A stretch of 64,000 nucleotides of DNA from Cyprinodon diabolis (GCA_030533445.1 CM060082.1:37831817-37895816), one strand, 5' to 3'; shown: positions 22,201 through 32,500, counted from the stretch's first letter. Notes: a model not told the origin generated them from the sequence alone. Program-made: numbers and translations.

Positions 22201-24637
22201 CAACGTTTTGGTGGCGAGGAGAACGATAAGCTAGTATAATAATAATACGCGGAATAAATATGTGAGATAGTAGTAGGTGGGCCATGCCTTCGGCATGTGG
22301 CCCCCCAATTATCTATGTAAACAAACCTCATCACTTAAGAAGGTAGGTGATGCGGACGTCGTGGAAGACATTTTGTCCCGTAACGCTCGCCGTACTGTTG
22401 GGGGTGAGAAGCGGTGGGGGGGAAATGTTCATGTTGCTGCAGTCTGACCGCTAGATGTCGCTAAAAGTTACACACTGTAGCTTTAACAGACTGACAGCTC
22501 GTGCCTTAGATACTATAATTGTTAGAGAAACAATGCTGCTATGCAGTTCATCATTGCTGATTAGCAGAAAACGGATTTCTAAAAATAAAATAAACCTTTT
22601 TATGAATTAATGCCCTACTTTATAAAAAAGTGTCTCAAGAAAGTTGTGAAAATAGCAGATCTAGTTCAGAAAATGATCACGCTCTTGGCACTGATGACTG
22701 GCTTAAAGGGGCTGTATAGCGTGCTGTGAAATGGTTCCCGCAAGCTATATTTTTGAACATACACAACCATGCCTCTCCCTCCAGACCACCCCTCGAAACC
22801 ACGCCTTCAAAGCACATGAACGCGCATGCTGTCTGCAGTGCGTCTTGAGCAGCAGGAGCAGCGTGTCGCTGATTTCGGAGCTGGCAGGAAGACAGGCAAT
22901 AATGAAGATGCAGAGCGCTATGATCACTCCTCTGAAACAGTTTAACGCCTAAATTAACTTAAAATGCTGAAATCTGCCGGCAAAGCATGTTCGCTTTTAT
23001 TATCCTGGTTCCTGCAGTTTGGATTACGTACATGAAAAACGCGTTCCAGCTGCCGCCGCAAACCGTGAGGGGGCGACTGGGCCATAGGCTGCTGTTGAAT
23101 GGGATTCCTTATCCCTTATTATTCCAGAAATAATATTTGAAGGCAGGATGGTAAACTGGATGAACTGACTGCACTGACAATGTTTATGCGGTGGACTTTC
23201 TCACTTCTAAATAGATTCAAATTACTTTTCACCCACTGATCACAGCAAATATAGCTGTCATTGTTACAGGCAAAGAAAGTATAGGGTAGCTGCGCCCAAC
23301 GCACATCAGACCCACTTTTTCCACCGCGCAGCCAGAGTAGCAAAGATAGGGTGACCAGACGTGCTCTTTTTCCTGCACATGTCCTACTTTTCAGACCTAA
23401 AGAAATGTCCGGGGGGAATTTCAAAATCGTCCAGGATTTTGGTTGACTAAAGTGCAGCACATAGTCGAAATAGGGAGCCAAGGAAGTTGTATAGACTCAT
23501 ATTTATCCCCATTCACATCTCTTTTTGTTTGTGCAAAAACAGTATCTCCAAGTTAGATGCAACACATGGTTGAGAGGGGAATAAAATAAAACTACATGAG
23601 TCAAAATGTTCAGGGATGTTTAATTGAAGTTGCCTGTCGGAGGCAGGGTACACCATCAGCTGGTTGCATCAATCCAGACAGGATGCAAACATTCATGCAC
23701 ACACGTCCAGGGAAAACTGTATAAGCCTGGATCCGTACTGTACAGTACATAATGCAGTTTCTTAAACAGGTAGCAAACATAGTCAGTGTCTGCGAATTAA
23801 AACCTCTTAAATGAATTTCTAACTGTGCAATACCATGCAATATTTGTTTTTGCCCTGATTATTTATACCTAGCTTTTTTGCAGTTTGATGATATGGATGC
23901 ACTCACGCAACATTTGGATCACATCATTTATGTGAGGGACATGCTGTTTGAGAAGGGGGCTCAGATCCAGAAAGAACAGGAGGAGCAGGAAAAAACCCTG
24001 CAGACCCTAAAGGATCGGTTTGACCACCTACGCCGTCAAGAGGTAATCCAGTTTGTCGAGCTCAACAAAAAACTGGAAGAGGCCCGCTCCGAAGCTCAGA
24101 AATGGGTATAAAAGCACCTTAAAGTTCCTCATCACAGCCAAGTAATGAAAAAGTTTTTAAAAATATCAGGTGTCGTTTGTTTTCTACAGGAAAAGGAGTG
24201 GAAGAAAATCCAGGAAACAGCTTCAAATAAAAAACTGGAGGAGATTGAGATTGCACTTGGGATCCTTGACCTCTATGTCACGATCTTTGGGGAGGAAGTA
24301 GATGGGGACGTGGAGCCTGAACAGCAGCTGGTGAAGGTGACTTCCCTCACAGAACATAGTGAAAATGAGTATAACAGACTCTGATTTGTGTGTGTTTCTT
24401 CCTCAGATCAGGGACTTTATCGTGGACCATCAAAAGATCGTGGCAGACTGGGAGGCAGAGGAAAAGAAAAAAGCGGAGGAAAAGAAAAAAGCTGAGGAAA
24501 AGAAAAAAGCCGAGTCAAAGGAAAAAGCAGAGTCAAAGGAAAAAGCAGAGTCAAAGGAAAAAGCAGAGTCAAAGGAAAAAGCAGAGTCAAAGGAAAAAGC
24601 CGAGTCAAAGAAAAAAACCATAGCAAAGAAGAAATAA
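13152..24637 (+). CDS. CCDC42/CFAP73-family ciliary coiled-coil protein (6 exons)
   Basis: Six exons join in phase 0: 13152-13247, 16840-16914, 18481-18672, 23884-24105, 24190-24336 and 24407-24637 (stop TAA). All have GT-AG borders. The product is 320 residues, nearly all charged coiled coil rich in Glu, Lys and Gln. The best landmark is exon 3 into exon 4, YKDLMERVLQHSE then FDDMDALTQHL, followed by exon 5 EKEWKKIQETASNKKLEE and GILDLYVTIF. This order of blocks fits the CCDC42/CFAP73 (DUF4200) family, whose human members are close to this length and act in motile cilia and sperm flagella. The first 121 residues are about 40 shorter than in CCDC42, so an unseen exon between exons 1 and 3 is possible. 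The C-terminus is an unusual hexapeptide repeat. The start ATG at 13152 has G at +4. Family assignment is firm; CCDC42 versus CFAP73 is not decided. Confidence 0.82.
13916..14004. mobile_element. hAT remnant, one end only
   Basis: CAGGGGTACGCGCACCCCTA is the kind of terminal sequence seen in fish hAT MITEs. No partner end is visible; a TA-flanked MITE follows directly. Confidence 0.4.
14007..14149. mobile_element. Palindromic MITE with TA target site
   Basis: TTAGGGCCAGGCTAGAGA at the left and TCTCTAGCCTGGCCCTAA at the right are exact complements. TA flanks at 14005-14006 and 14150-14151 suggest Tc1/mariner-type mobilisation. The whole 143-bp unit can fold on itself. It lies in intron 1 of the coiled-coil gene. 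Confidence 0.85.
14905..15780. mobile_element. Probable hAT-derived repeat, degraded
   Basis: CAGGGATGTCAAAGTCAAAT with GAGGGCCGGACTGG nearby is the left side of a fish hAT-type repeat. CAGCGGGCCATGGATAA at about 15748 may be near its right side. The interior holds minus-strand frames (15307-15745) with no recognised domain. Confidence 0.4.
15846..15878. repeat. Poly-C / poly-A tract
   Basis: A homopolymer-like run of C then about 19 A. Confidence 0.9.
18479..18486 (+). promoter_or_regulatory. Tandem NAGNAG 3' splice site of exon 3
   Basis: TAGCAG precedes GAAGAG at the intron 2/exon 3 border. Use of the first AG adds a Gln (exon starts 18481); use of the second drops it (exon starts 18484). 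Both keep the frame. Confidence 0.6.
19075..19984. mobile_element. hAT element (CAGTGGTTCCCAACC end), host of a nested insertion
   Basis: CAGTGGTTCCCAACC at the left pairs with GGTTGGGGACCGCTT at the right. Flanking octamers CTTTAACA (19067-19074) and CTTTAAAG (19985-19992) match at six of eight positions. The right arm GACCGGTCCGCGGCCCGGTG is typical of this fish family. A (TA)n tract and another hAT copy (19232-19887) sit inside it. Confidence 0.8.
19232..19887 (-). mobile_element. hAT element of the TAGGGCTGGGCGATA family, deleted copy
   Basis: It begins TAGGGCTGGGCGATATAG and ends TTATCGCCCAGCCCTA, as at 38389-39328 and 40230-41194. The BED-finger coding part is cut short: the minus-strand frame keeps the leader ending SSAVWQYFGHGKSDQKQTT and loses the zinc ligands. 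It is inserted in a (TA)n run, so the target duplication is uninformative. Confidence 0.88.
20340..21140 (+). mobile_element. 3' internal part of an LTR retrotransposon, degraded
   Basis: It lies directly upstream of the polypurine tract (GAGGGGGGGGTA at 21128-21139) and the LTR. The unit TGAGGTGGAGCCACAGTCGG with variants recurs at about 20735-20860, giving Pro/Glu/Val-rich repeats in one frame. No protease, reverse transcriptase or integrase is present, and the 5' LTR is absent. The 238-residue minus-strand frame here is antisense and not a gene. Confidence 0.6.
21141..21413 (+). mobile_element. Single LTR, Ty3/Gypsy-type
   Basis: It begins TGTCA and ends TGACA, follows a polypurine tract, and carries AATAAA at 21336-21341. 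Length 273 bp. With no partner LTR in the window this is a truncated 3' end. Assignment to Gypsy rather than another LTR group is by general appearance only. Confidence 0.7.
22730..23290. repeat. Repeat shared with the pogo element region at 52180-52540
   Basis: CCTAAATTAACTTAAAATGC, then a GCTGCTGTTGAA block, then CACTGATCACAGCAAATATA occur in the same order at 52215-52535. Both copies are interrupted and diverged. It lies in intron 3 of the coiled-coil gene. Confidence 0.75.
23347..23470. repeat. Possible hAT end (AGGGTGACCAGACGTGCTCT)
   Basis: The sequence from 23347 resembles a widespread fish repeat start. Its other end was not found. Confidence 0.35.
24455..24616 (+). repeat. Coding 18-bp tandem repeat in the last exon
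   Basis: Nine in-frame hexapeptides: AEEKKK three times, AESKEK five times, AESKKK once. The five central units differ by almost nothing at DNA level (TCAAAGGAAAAAGCAGAG), which implies recent slippage or unequal exchange. The repeat extends the C-terminal charged helix of the coiled-coil protein. Confidence 0.93.
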
Positions 24638-24710
24638 CCATCACAACATATTATTTTATCAATGTTTTATCAGTTTTTTTTGTTGCAAAGAGTTTCATGC
24701 AAAGGGTTAA

Positions 24711-24716
24711 AATAAA
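24711..24716 (+). terminator. Poly(A) signal of the coiled-coil gene
   Basis: AATAAA 74 bp after the stop codon at 24637, giving a short 3' UTR. Confidence 0.8.
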
Positions 24717-24739
24717 GCTATTAAAAAACTGATTATGTT

Positions 24740-25612
24740 GTAAATATGTACACACTGTACAAATAGTCGTCTTTGATTTAGAACGGTAGAAAGTTGGGCG
24801 TTGAGAGTCATCATGTGACATTGCAGGTGATCATGTGACATTACCCCCTTCCTAAAATACTTGATGAGACCCTGCATTTGCTCAATCTGAGCAGGGTCAC
24901 AGAGAGAAAAGAATGTGTATAATACTTAAACTGTCATATTTCTTAGCAGAGGTTTTCATTTTTTTCTACTTTAGAAGAAAATTGATACCAAGAAAAGGGA
25001 GTTTTTCAGTCATAGCTGCAATAAAGAAACATTGATTTTGCCAAGTTTCTGGTTTCCTTCTCCGATCTACAGTATTAAGCAATAATTGATGATATATTTC
25101 CATCTTACAGTGTTGAGTAATGAGCATGTGAAAATGTTGATGGCATCCGAAGACACTGGAATCCCCTCTGCTTCTTTCTGTTGAATCCCTTAATGATCAA
25201 AATCATCCCAGTATCATTTTTAACATTACAAACATGAAAATGTTATGGATTCAATAATATTAATCTGACACAGCTCTTCCAAGCAGCATGGCTTTGCTCT
25301 AGATACTTCCATTCTTATTTTGTTGTGCATCTAACAGCAAACCTATTGTTATACATAATAACAGTGACGGCTAATCAAAAACTACCTTCTTTCCTGCTTC
25401 AAAATGACAGCTTTAACTTAAGAGTAAACAGACTGTCAATCCTTAGGTTCTCACCAGTGGTGCCATTTTGGGGCCCTAGGTGAGCTTTAGTCAGGGGGCC
25501 TCCTCCAAATAAGCCTTCCTGCTCCAGTTGGCCCAGAGTTGGACAGATTCTGTTGAACTACCACAGTGTTCCTACTGCATAACTGCGAACCATAGAACAG
25601 CTCAACTGTATG

Positions 25613-25640
<28 letters not shown>
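24740..25640. other. Intergenic, nothing recognised
   Basis: No gene. A patch at 25437-25520 (GTGCCATTTTGGGGCCCTAG) may be a repeat fragment. (TA)n starts at about 25618. Confidence 0.45.
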
Positions 25641-25643
<3 letters not shown>

Positions 25644-26432
25644 TAGTGGTGGAACGGTTCACAAAATCCTCGGTTCGATTCACGGTTTCGTGGTCACGGT
25701 TTTCGGTTCGGTTCGATCCAGTATATGTTGATTGTTACACCGAAATCCCATAAAAATTTATGAAATTAATGAAAAAATTCCCCTAAAAAATAATGGATTG
25801 TAATTATTTTAAATGATCCGCGGAAACCCTGAATCATTTCCGTATGTTTTGCTGATTTGAATTTAATCATCTCGCGCATGCTCTCTACCATCTCCAAGGG
25901 ACTCAGAGCGGAGCGGACGGGAGCCACAGTGGAGGCTGTAGGCTTTGCTTTGAGCAGCCGGTCTGGAGCGCAGCGGGGGTTGCTGACAGAGTATGAGGGA
26001 TTTTGGGGTTAGCATGACATGTCGGTCATGTTGCTGTTAGCATAAACAAAACGTGTTGCACAATGCTTGCACACTGTTGCATTTTTATCCACAACTTTCT
26101 TTCCGCCGTCATCGTAGGTCACTCTTAATGCAAAGTGGTCCCATACAGCAGACCTATAAAGTGCTGCTGGCGCGTCTTCCAACTCCTGTTCTTTCCCACT
26201 CGCCATTCCAAAACAATTCTCCACAACAACTGATTTTTTTCCCTGCCACACCCGGCTAAGCTGCTTCACTTCTTCTTCTTCTTCTTTACTACTGGTGGTT
26301 GGCTTTGGTCGCAGTACCGCCACCTTCTGCTCTGGAGTGTAAACGCTTCGCCTATGAGAAAAAGGAGCAGCGCATGAACCGAACGAAACACACGCGAATC
26401 GAACCGGACGGTTTTTATAAATCGTCCCATCC

Positions 26433-26435
<3 letters not shown>
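25644..26435 (-). mobile_element. hAT element with BED-finger fragment (TAGTGGTGGAACGGTT family)
   Basis: Ends TAGTGGTGGAACGGTTC and CGTCCCATCCCTA are imperfect inverted repeats. A 294-bp relative of the same family lies at 44471-44764. The minus-strand frame 26009-26323 (104 residues) has RSAVWDHFALRV followed by ATVCKHC, the start of a BED zinc finger, so it descends from the N-terminal exon of a hAT transposase. It is flanked on both sides by (TA)n. Confidence 0.82.
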
Positions 26436-26499
<64 letters not shown>

Positions 26500-26522
26500 T
26501 ATATATATATTTAGTATATACG
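26436..26522. repeat. (TA)n microsatellite
   Basis: Long TA run to about 26493, then shorter TA-rich sequence. Confidence 0.95.
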
Positions 26523-26529
26523 TCCTGAG

Positions 26530-28010
26530 AGGTAGCCTTCGAAGTTAGCTAACTGTCAATACAAAAATATGTATTAAATTACAAAAACCTTTTCAACCAG
26601 TTGGTCACATGTAGCACCTGAAATGGTTTCACCAGTCTGCCAATTTATTTGAAAATTTTTGAGTTCACCGGATTCAGAGTGTCAGAAACTAAAAAATACC
26701 ATTGGCCTCAACTGTCGTGCATTATATTGGACCGCAGCTTGGTCTGACCTGAGATGGCCTCATGAACCAAAGTGCATTACGTAACCTAATGCACAGAGGA
26801 GAACAATGATCCGTGCATGGAGTTTTTATAGCCAGACCATCAGTGTAATGCGTGCAAAGAAATATATGGCAGTAGTCTTTTTTTTTTTTTTGTGATCTTT
26901 GTTGTCTTTAGTATGGATCAACACTATAGTCATCTGGTAGAGTATACTTTATAAAATCTACCTGAATTATTTCACCCCCCAATATACAGTAAATACCATA
27001 TTTGTTTTCTTTGAATGACTTCAAATGACCAGAGCAAGCAAAATTCAGACCAAATTACAGGGGAAAAAACTATCAATTTAATAGGCCTACAGCTAAAAAG
27101 ATAATAAAAAGGCATTCAGTTAAAAACTTACAAAACCTATTTATCAGAAACCAATTTAATAATAGAAAACTGTGTGGGTTTATCTTTGCTGTTTTTCCAG
27201 ATATCAGAATTTATTTACATTATAATATTGATTTCCCCACAAAAATAAAGTTCCACAAAACCATCTGATTCCTAAATGTCCCATTTATTGACTGTCAAGA
27301 ACAAGGTGTGACAATATTGTGGCGTGATAGGGTGATTGATGATCCCATTGACGCATGGCGACATCTGCTGCTCATTTAAAATATCCTGCGACCTCATCCG
27401 ACTTTTAGTTTCTTTCAGTCACTAACTAATCAGTTGTGACATTTTCAAAACTGTATACACAGTTAGTACAGCATCGCTCTTTTGTGGTCATAGCATTCAC
27501 ACATTTCATGTCATTTTCAAACAATATGCATTTGGTGAACACATTTCCATCCATCCAGATGAAGGAAGGAAATTCTAGAAGCATTAAATTACAGTTCCTC
27601 CTTCCTGTATAAACCCTTTTTTAGAAATTTAACTTAAATAATTTAACAGAGATTTGAAAGTTGTCAACATGATTACAGTTTTACATTAAAGTTATCATAT
27701 AAAAATATGTTGGCTGTGGAAGAGGCTTTGGCTTTTCCTAAGAATCTCAGGTAAACTGCTGTCAGAAAGGTGAGCCTGTAAACATGGAGTCACTGAGCTT
27801 CTGTCATTTGTCACTAAGTTTTCCGCTGCTGTCTGACATGTTTTCTTCTGGTCATTGTCGGGCTTTAAAATGTTTTTCCATCTTCTTGTAGGTTGATGAG
27901 GCAGCAATGTCTCTTCCCTGTCAACCTGTCTGATGGCTTTCTGTCTTTAATTTGTTTCTTTCTGCTTTTAGGGTTTTTTTACCCGCTGCTTTAGGGTTTT
28001 TTATTTATTA
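26530..28010. other. Intergenic, nothing recognised
   Basis: AT-rich. The minus-strand frame at 27695-27907 has no recognisable features. Confidence 0.45.
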
Positions 28011-28012
28011 AG

Positions 28013-28558
28013 GAAAAGTCCGTACACCTGAAATGGCCCTGCAGCTCTCCCCCGATGTCCTTAGCGTCTCCCAACAGAAGACAGTCAGCTCCGCCCTGCA
28101 GTTTGTGGTCTCTCTGGGGCTCTGTCCATACCTGTCCACAGGGGTCGGCGTCCCACTTGGCCGCAGGTCGGCGTTCGGTGCTGTGGTGAAAGAACTGATC
28201 CAGAAGGAGGCTCCGCCTCCCGTGGGACATCGTTTGCTGACCACAACCAGAGTCCTGCTGCAGGTGGCGGAGCTGGCAACTCTGGCCATGCTGGTGTTCG
28301 GCAGACATCTGGGGGACGTCATGGCAGCGCTGTGCCAGTTGGGCTATGAGCCACAGCGAAAGGACGACCAGGTGAGTTTACTTCTCCCTGCACCTTTATT
28401 CTTCTGTCATTTTCTATTCTGTCCTCTCCTTCCTGATACAGCCACTTGGCACAGATGTGCGTCAACGGTGTAAAGAGGCCCTCAGTATCCTCCTTGGAAA
28501 AGTCTACCAGCCAATGGTTGTCAAGGAGCTGTTGATCCTTCAAGGTGGACCTAAACAG
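28013..28558 (+). CDS. tango6: tango6 (TMCO7)-like two-exon fragment
   Basis: Exon A runs from about 28013 (after a TTTATTTATTAAG acceptor) or from the ATG at 28033 to 28371. Exon B is 28442-28558. The 70-bp intron has GT-AG ends and joins in phase 0. Landmarks are SQQKTVSSALQFVVSLGLCPYL, shortened here to the core ALQFVVSLGLCPYL, then RVLLQVAELATLAM, FGRHLGDVMAALCQLGY and YQPMVVKELLILQGGPKQ. From memory these match the N-terminal region of Tango6, a large helical-repeat protein linked to Golgi organisation. About 200 residues should precede and several hundred follow, and none are visible within several kb. Both exons are open and the splice sites intact, so this is either a partial duplication or a gene interrupted by assembly. 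Function of this copy is doubtful. Confidence 0.6.
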
Positions 28559-29324
28559 GTGCTACTTCCTGTAGAAACTCCCACCCAATGTTTTGTTTTA
28601 CAACCTGTGCAGTTGGGATGCACCGGACTACATTTCTTAGACTTAGACAGTACTTTTTTGATCTCTTGGGAAGACTCCCTCCGGAAATTAAGGTTACCAG
28701 CAGCTTAAAGGGCAAAAAAGTATTAAGTTAAATTAAGTTAAAATTAAGCAAAAAAAAAATAAAGAATACAAATACAAAAAATAATACAGATTAAGTACAG
28801 TGTATATAATACACTACATTACATCCGATACAGATTTCTGAGGCTTGGTGTTGGCTGAAAGATATCCTCATGCAGGGTTCCCGCCGGTCCTTAAAAAGTC
28901 TTAAAAGGCATTGAATTCTTCAAAATAAAACTAAGGCCTTAATTGGTATTAACAGGTCTTAAATCAGTCTTTCGCAGGTCGTTTTTTTTAAGTGTAAAAT
29001 TTCTTAGAACAATCATTTAAGGTGCACAGTTTTTCTGCCATTTTAGTGAAATAAACTCAAGCAGACAGTGAAAGTTTTTGTGCAAATTGGGCAATGATGA
29101 ACTAAATGAAAGGTGTTAGTCATTTTTATTCAAACATGATAGTTTTTCCACGTTTTTTTGGTTTTAATCAGGTTGGAAGTTGTGTTCAACCAATCTTTTG
29201 ACTAAACCAAGCTAATTTTCCCTATCTATATTTTTACTCGGGCAAAACAACGCAAATTAGTCTCATCAGCCAAAATAATTAAGTTTAATCGCAACTTTCA
29301 AAAGACAAGTCTTGAACCATCAAC
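28559..29324. other. Intergenic; possible hAT end at 28873
   Basis: CAGGGTTCCCGCCGGTCCTT at 28873 resembles the start of a fish hAT MITE with the GTCTTAAA-rich interior that follows. No right end was seen. Confidence 0.4.
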
Positions 29325-29332
29325 CTCTAGAG

Positions 29333-30121
29333 CAGGGGTCTTCAACGTTTTCCAGGCCAAGGACCCCCAAACTGATGGTGAGATGGAGCGGGGACCCCCT
29401 AAATATATATAGTATGAAATTGTGTTATATCAAATGGTCCTATAGTCACTCTATTACAGATGGAGTAATGTAATAAAATTTCTCTCTGGGATTATTAAAG
29501 TATTTCTGATTCCTGGTTGAATGGACAGGTGTTGTGAATGAAACGGTGCCCAGCTTGAAAGATCCATATTGAGATTGGATCCCAGTTTTCTTTTTTTCAA
29601 AAGAAATTGCTCTAATGTTTAAAACTGAATGCATCAGTTTTTTTGTTCTATTTCAGATTTTATAGAAAACTGTAATTTTAACTTAAATTAAGTCAAAAAT
29701 ATATAAAATTCCTAAATTATGAATGTATATTGACCTAATAAGAAATATAATTTTGATTAAACCTAATATATTATTATATATTATAATATATTAAACCTTA
29801 ATATAGTTGAATCCCTTGCCCTGTTTTTTTTATTTCATGCTTTTCTGTGCCCCCAGGAAAACCAAGCTGGCCCCCTGGTACATATGGTCTAGAACAGCCA
29901 CTGGCATTGATGACTGAAAGACATCTTCTGCCTCCACTTAACTGTTTACTGCAGTGTGTTGAATTAATGTTAATGTGGATTTAAAGACATTTTAATTAGG
30001 GGAAAAATTGCAGGGGGGGGGGTATAAAAAAAAAAGTCTAATCAACCAAAACTTTCGCGACCCCCATGCAGTACCTCTGGGGACCCCCTAGGGGTCGCGG
30101 ACCCCCTGTTGAAGATCTCTG
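29333..30121. mobile_element. hAT element with exact 8-bp duplication CTCTAGAG
   Basis: CAGGGGTCTTCAAC at the left and GTTGAAGATCTCTG at the right are inverted repeats. CTCTAGAG occurs exactly at 29325-29332 and 30122-30129. Inner arms GGCCAAGGACCCCC and GGGGTCGCGGACCCCC are conserved. No coding capacity remains. Confidence 0.92.
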
Positions 30122-30379
30122 CTCTAGAGTGAGAGCCTGTCTCTTACAGACGACGCCACTCATGTAGATAGTATGAAATGGGAGAAAATACTTCTTAACA
30201 CTGACATGTTAACACTGGCTTTGTCTGGCGGTTTGCTCAAATTTTGATCATTATATTGTTTATTCTAACCAAATTAGCTTTAAGCAACTAGACTGGTTGG
30301 AAAAACAACCAATTTATTCTTAGAATCTATCCAAACTTTATCCAGCTGACAGCAACTCTCCTCCAAACTCCCACATCTT

Positions 30380-30720
30380 GACTGAACACTGAGGCTGTTT
30401 AGATGCCTGTCAAAATTCTTGCGCATCCCAAACCACTTACCGAAGCGGTCACGTGGTATCACGGTAGCGAGGCCTCGGACGTCAACAATTTTGGCCCCTC
30501 CTCTAAATGAATCACGCCTCGACACGCGCTTCGGGGAAACGCCCCCTCCATTACTCGACACACGCCTCGAAGCCTCGGCTCATCTCATAACATCACTAAT
30601 TTTGTGCAAGAAGCGATTCAAGCTCAGAACGATGGGAATTAAGGCAGTGGAGTCGCACATGCGAAGCACGAAACACAAAGCGTCCAAATCGAGTTACTGA
30701 GAAACAGCCGGTATTTCTCA
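30380..30720 (+). repeat. Possible transposon fragment with zinc-finger-like piece
   Basis: The + frame to 30700 ends in GIKAVESHMRSTKHKA, which resembles the His pair of a BED- or C2H2-type finger found in transposase-like proteins. The sequence before it has several CCTCG blocks. No ends were found. Confidence 0.35.
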
Positions 30721-31789
30721 GTTTTGTTCCACCCTTGTCTCTGCAACGCCTCCACTTATCAGCAAATCAAACATACTAAGAAAACGATACAAAGAAAAAT
30801 AGCTGAAAAAAAGACTTAGCACTGGTTATGTTGTGGCTTTAAAACTTAATTGTTTTGTTCCCTGCTAAAACAAAGTTTGTGAATTCAGTTAATAAATTGT
30901 TAAAATATATCTGTCATTTGTGTGTTTTTAGCTTTCTTCCTGTATGGGAAGCTTTTCAAAATTTGAAACATTAGTGCAGTGGTTTATGTTAAAATAAACC
31001 TTTGGGTTAAATTGTCGCAAGCAGGTTTTTCTTGTGAATTTGGTCTTAAATTTTTATTTCAAGTGGCATGGAGGAAATCAGTGCTGAATTGACTTAAAGA
31101 TTTGATTTAATCTTAATTTCTCCAATTTTCTTCTAAACATATTATAATAAATATATTGCTCCACAAGTTTAAATAGTCAATCAACATTTTATGTTGCACT
31201 GTAGCACTACCATTGAATTGGGGTATCAATAATCCTGTGTTTTAGGCTTTTTTTCTGGTGTGCATAAAAGTGCAGCCTCATGTTTATCATGCAGCTACAT
31301 TAAGCAAAGGCACACCCACTGCAGGCCCAGCAGTATTGGAGCCATTGTTTCCAACTTAGCAACTTTGTAGCTATATTTAGCAACTTTTCAGACCCCTTTA
31401 TTGACTAAGCATACTTTTTACATCTTGGAGATTTTGGTGACAACACAAAATAGCACAGATTGCTCTTAGTTTACTGTCTTTAGCAAAGCCTCAGACGCAG
31501 CAGTAGCCCAAGTCTGCAGTAGAAGAGCAGAGCGACTCCCTTCCGTTTCCCCATTAAACATCAGTATGAGATGAGCAAAGCTTCCATCATCTCCCCAAAG
31601 TAAAAATCAGGATGTTCTTTTGATACTGAAACACTGAAATAGATGCCTTCCTGCATTTACAGCAGCAGCCATTCAGAATGGTCCTTCCCATTGCGTTAAG
31701 TCTTTGTTAAAGGGGTCCCAATGGGGCCTGGGCCCTTTGGCCCCTGCCTAGAACCGCCCATTGGAAAGAGTGCCAAATATTAACAACAA

Positions 31790-31880
31790 ATGTAGGTATT
31801 CCTCATCAATGGCAGCACACTGCTCCTCAAGGGGATGGGTTAATGCAGATGTACATTTCTCCAATGTGATATCAATAATA
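31790..31880 (+). repeat. SINE fragment
   Basis: GGCAGCACACTGCTCCTCAA then GGGGATGGGTTAATGC parallels 11050-11105. Confidence 0.55.
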
Positions 31881-31989
31881 TTTATTAATAGTATTATTAT
31901 TAACAAGACAGTAAAAACAAAATAAAAAAAGATCACTCATTATTTTTCACATTTAGAAAATATGAATAATTTTGGTAACCCTAATGGAC

Positions 31990-32500
31990 CTTAAGACAGG
32001 AAATGTTTATTCAGATTTCATATCTATCAGTGACAAAAAAAGCGTATGTCTTTTTATATACTGCATGTAAACTTCTAGTTTTACCTCTGCATACTGTTTC
32101 ATATTTCATTTAGCCTAGAGCCTGAATAATTAATAGTTCAGAGCAGAGCTTCGGGCCCCTCACCAGCAGGAGGCCCCAAGAGCAGCAGGGTTTACAGATG
32201 GTCAAGAATCACATCAGCATTAGTCATGCAGATCTATATTTATTTCTTTTTCTTTACCATTAATATCTAGTGAACTCTACTTTTTAAACCTCAAGAAAAC
32301 ATTCCAATGCTATTAGATAAAACATATAGTCATTTAATCTATTTACTTATTCAGAAAATTGTGAACACCTGTGATTTATTTTTTCATCAAAGTAAGAGTT
32401 TCTCCAAGAAATTTAATGCAGCTACAGATCTGTCCATTATTTTTGTGTGTATGGGAAACATGTAGGAACTAGAGAAATAAAAATGTAAATTTGACGTGCA
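31990..32500. other. Intergenic, nothing recognised
   Basis: No feature supported. Confidence 0.4.

Larger units (their letters stand above)
19991..22482. mobile_element. TTAA-flanked element (Kolobok- or piggyBac-like), 2.5 kb
   Basis: AGCTACATTGTGTAA at the left and TTACACACTGTAGCT at the right are inverted repeats with one mismatch. Both are preceded or followed by TTAA (19987-19990 and 22483-22486). TTAA duplication is typical of Kolobok and piggyBac superfamilies. No transposase is visible inside; a Ty3/Gypsy-type 3' fragment occupies about 20340-21413. It abuts the right end of the hAT element at 19075-19984. Confidence 0.75.

Noticed and set aside
22146..22334. Short frames within the TTAA element
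   Set aside because: No similarity to a transposase and no consistent frame.
24417..24644. Minus-strand and shifted frames of Leu/Phe or Arg/Lys repeats
   Set aside because: Shadow translations of the 18-bp coding repeat in the last exon of the coiled-coil gene.
28033..28473. Reading through the intron of the tango6-like fragment as one 146-residue protein
   Set aside because: Similarity ends at a clear GT donor (28372) and resumes after an AG acceptor at 28442; the read-through tail is not conserved in character.
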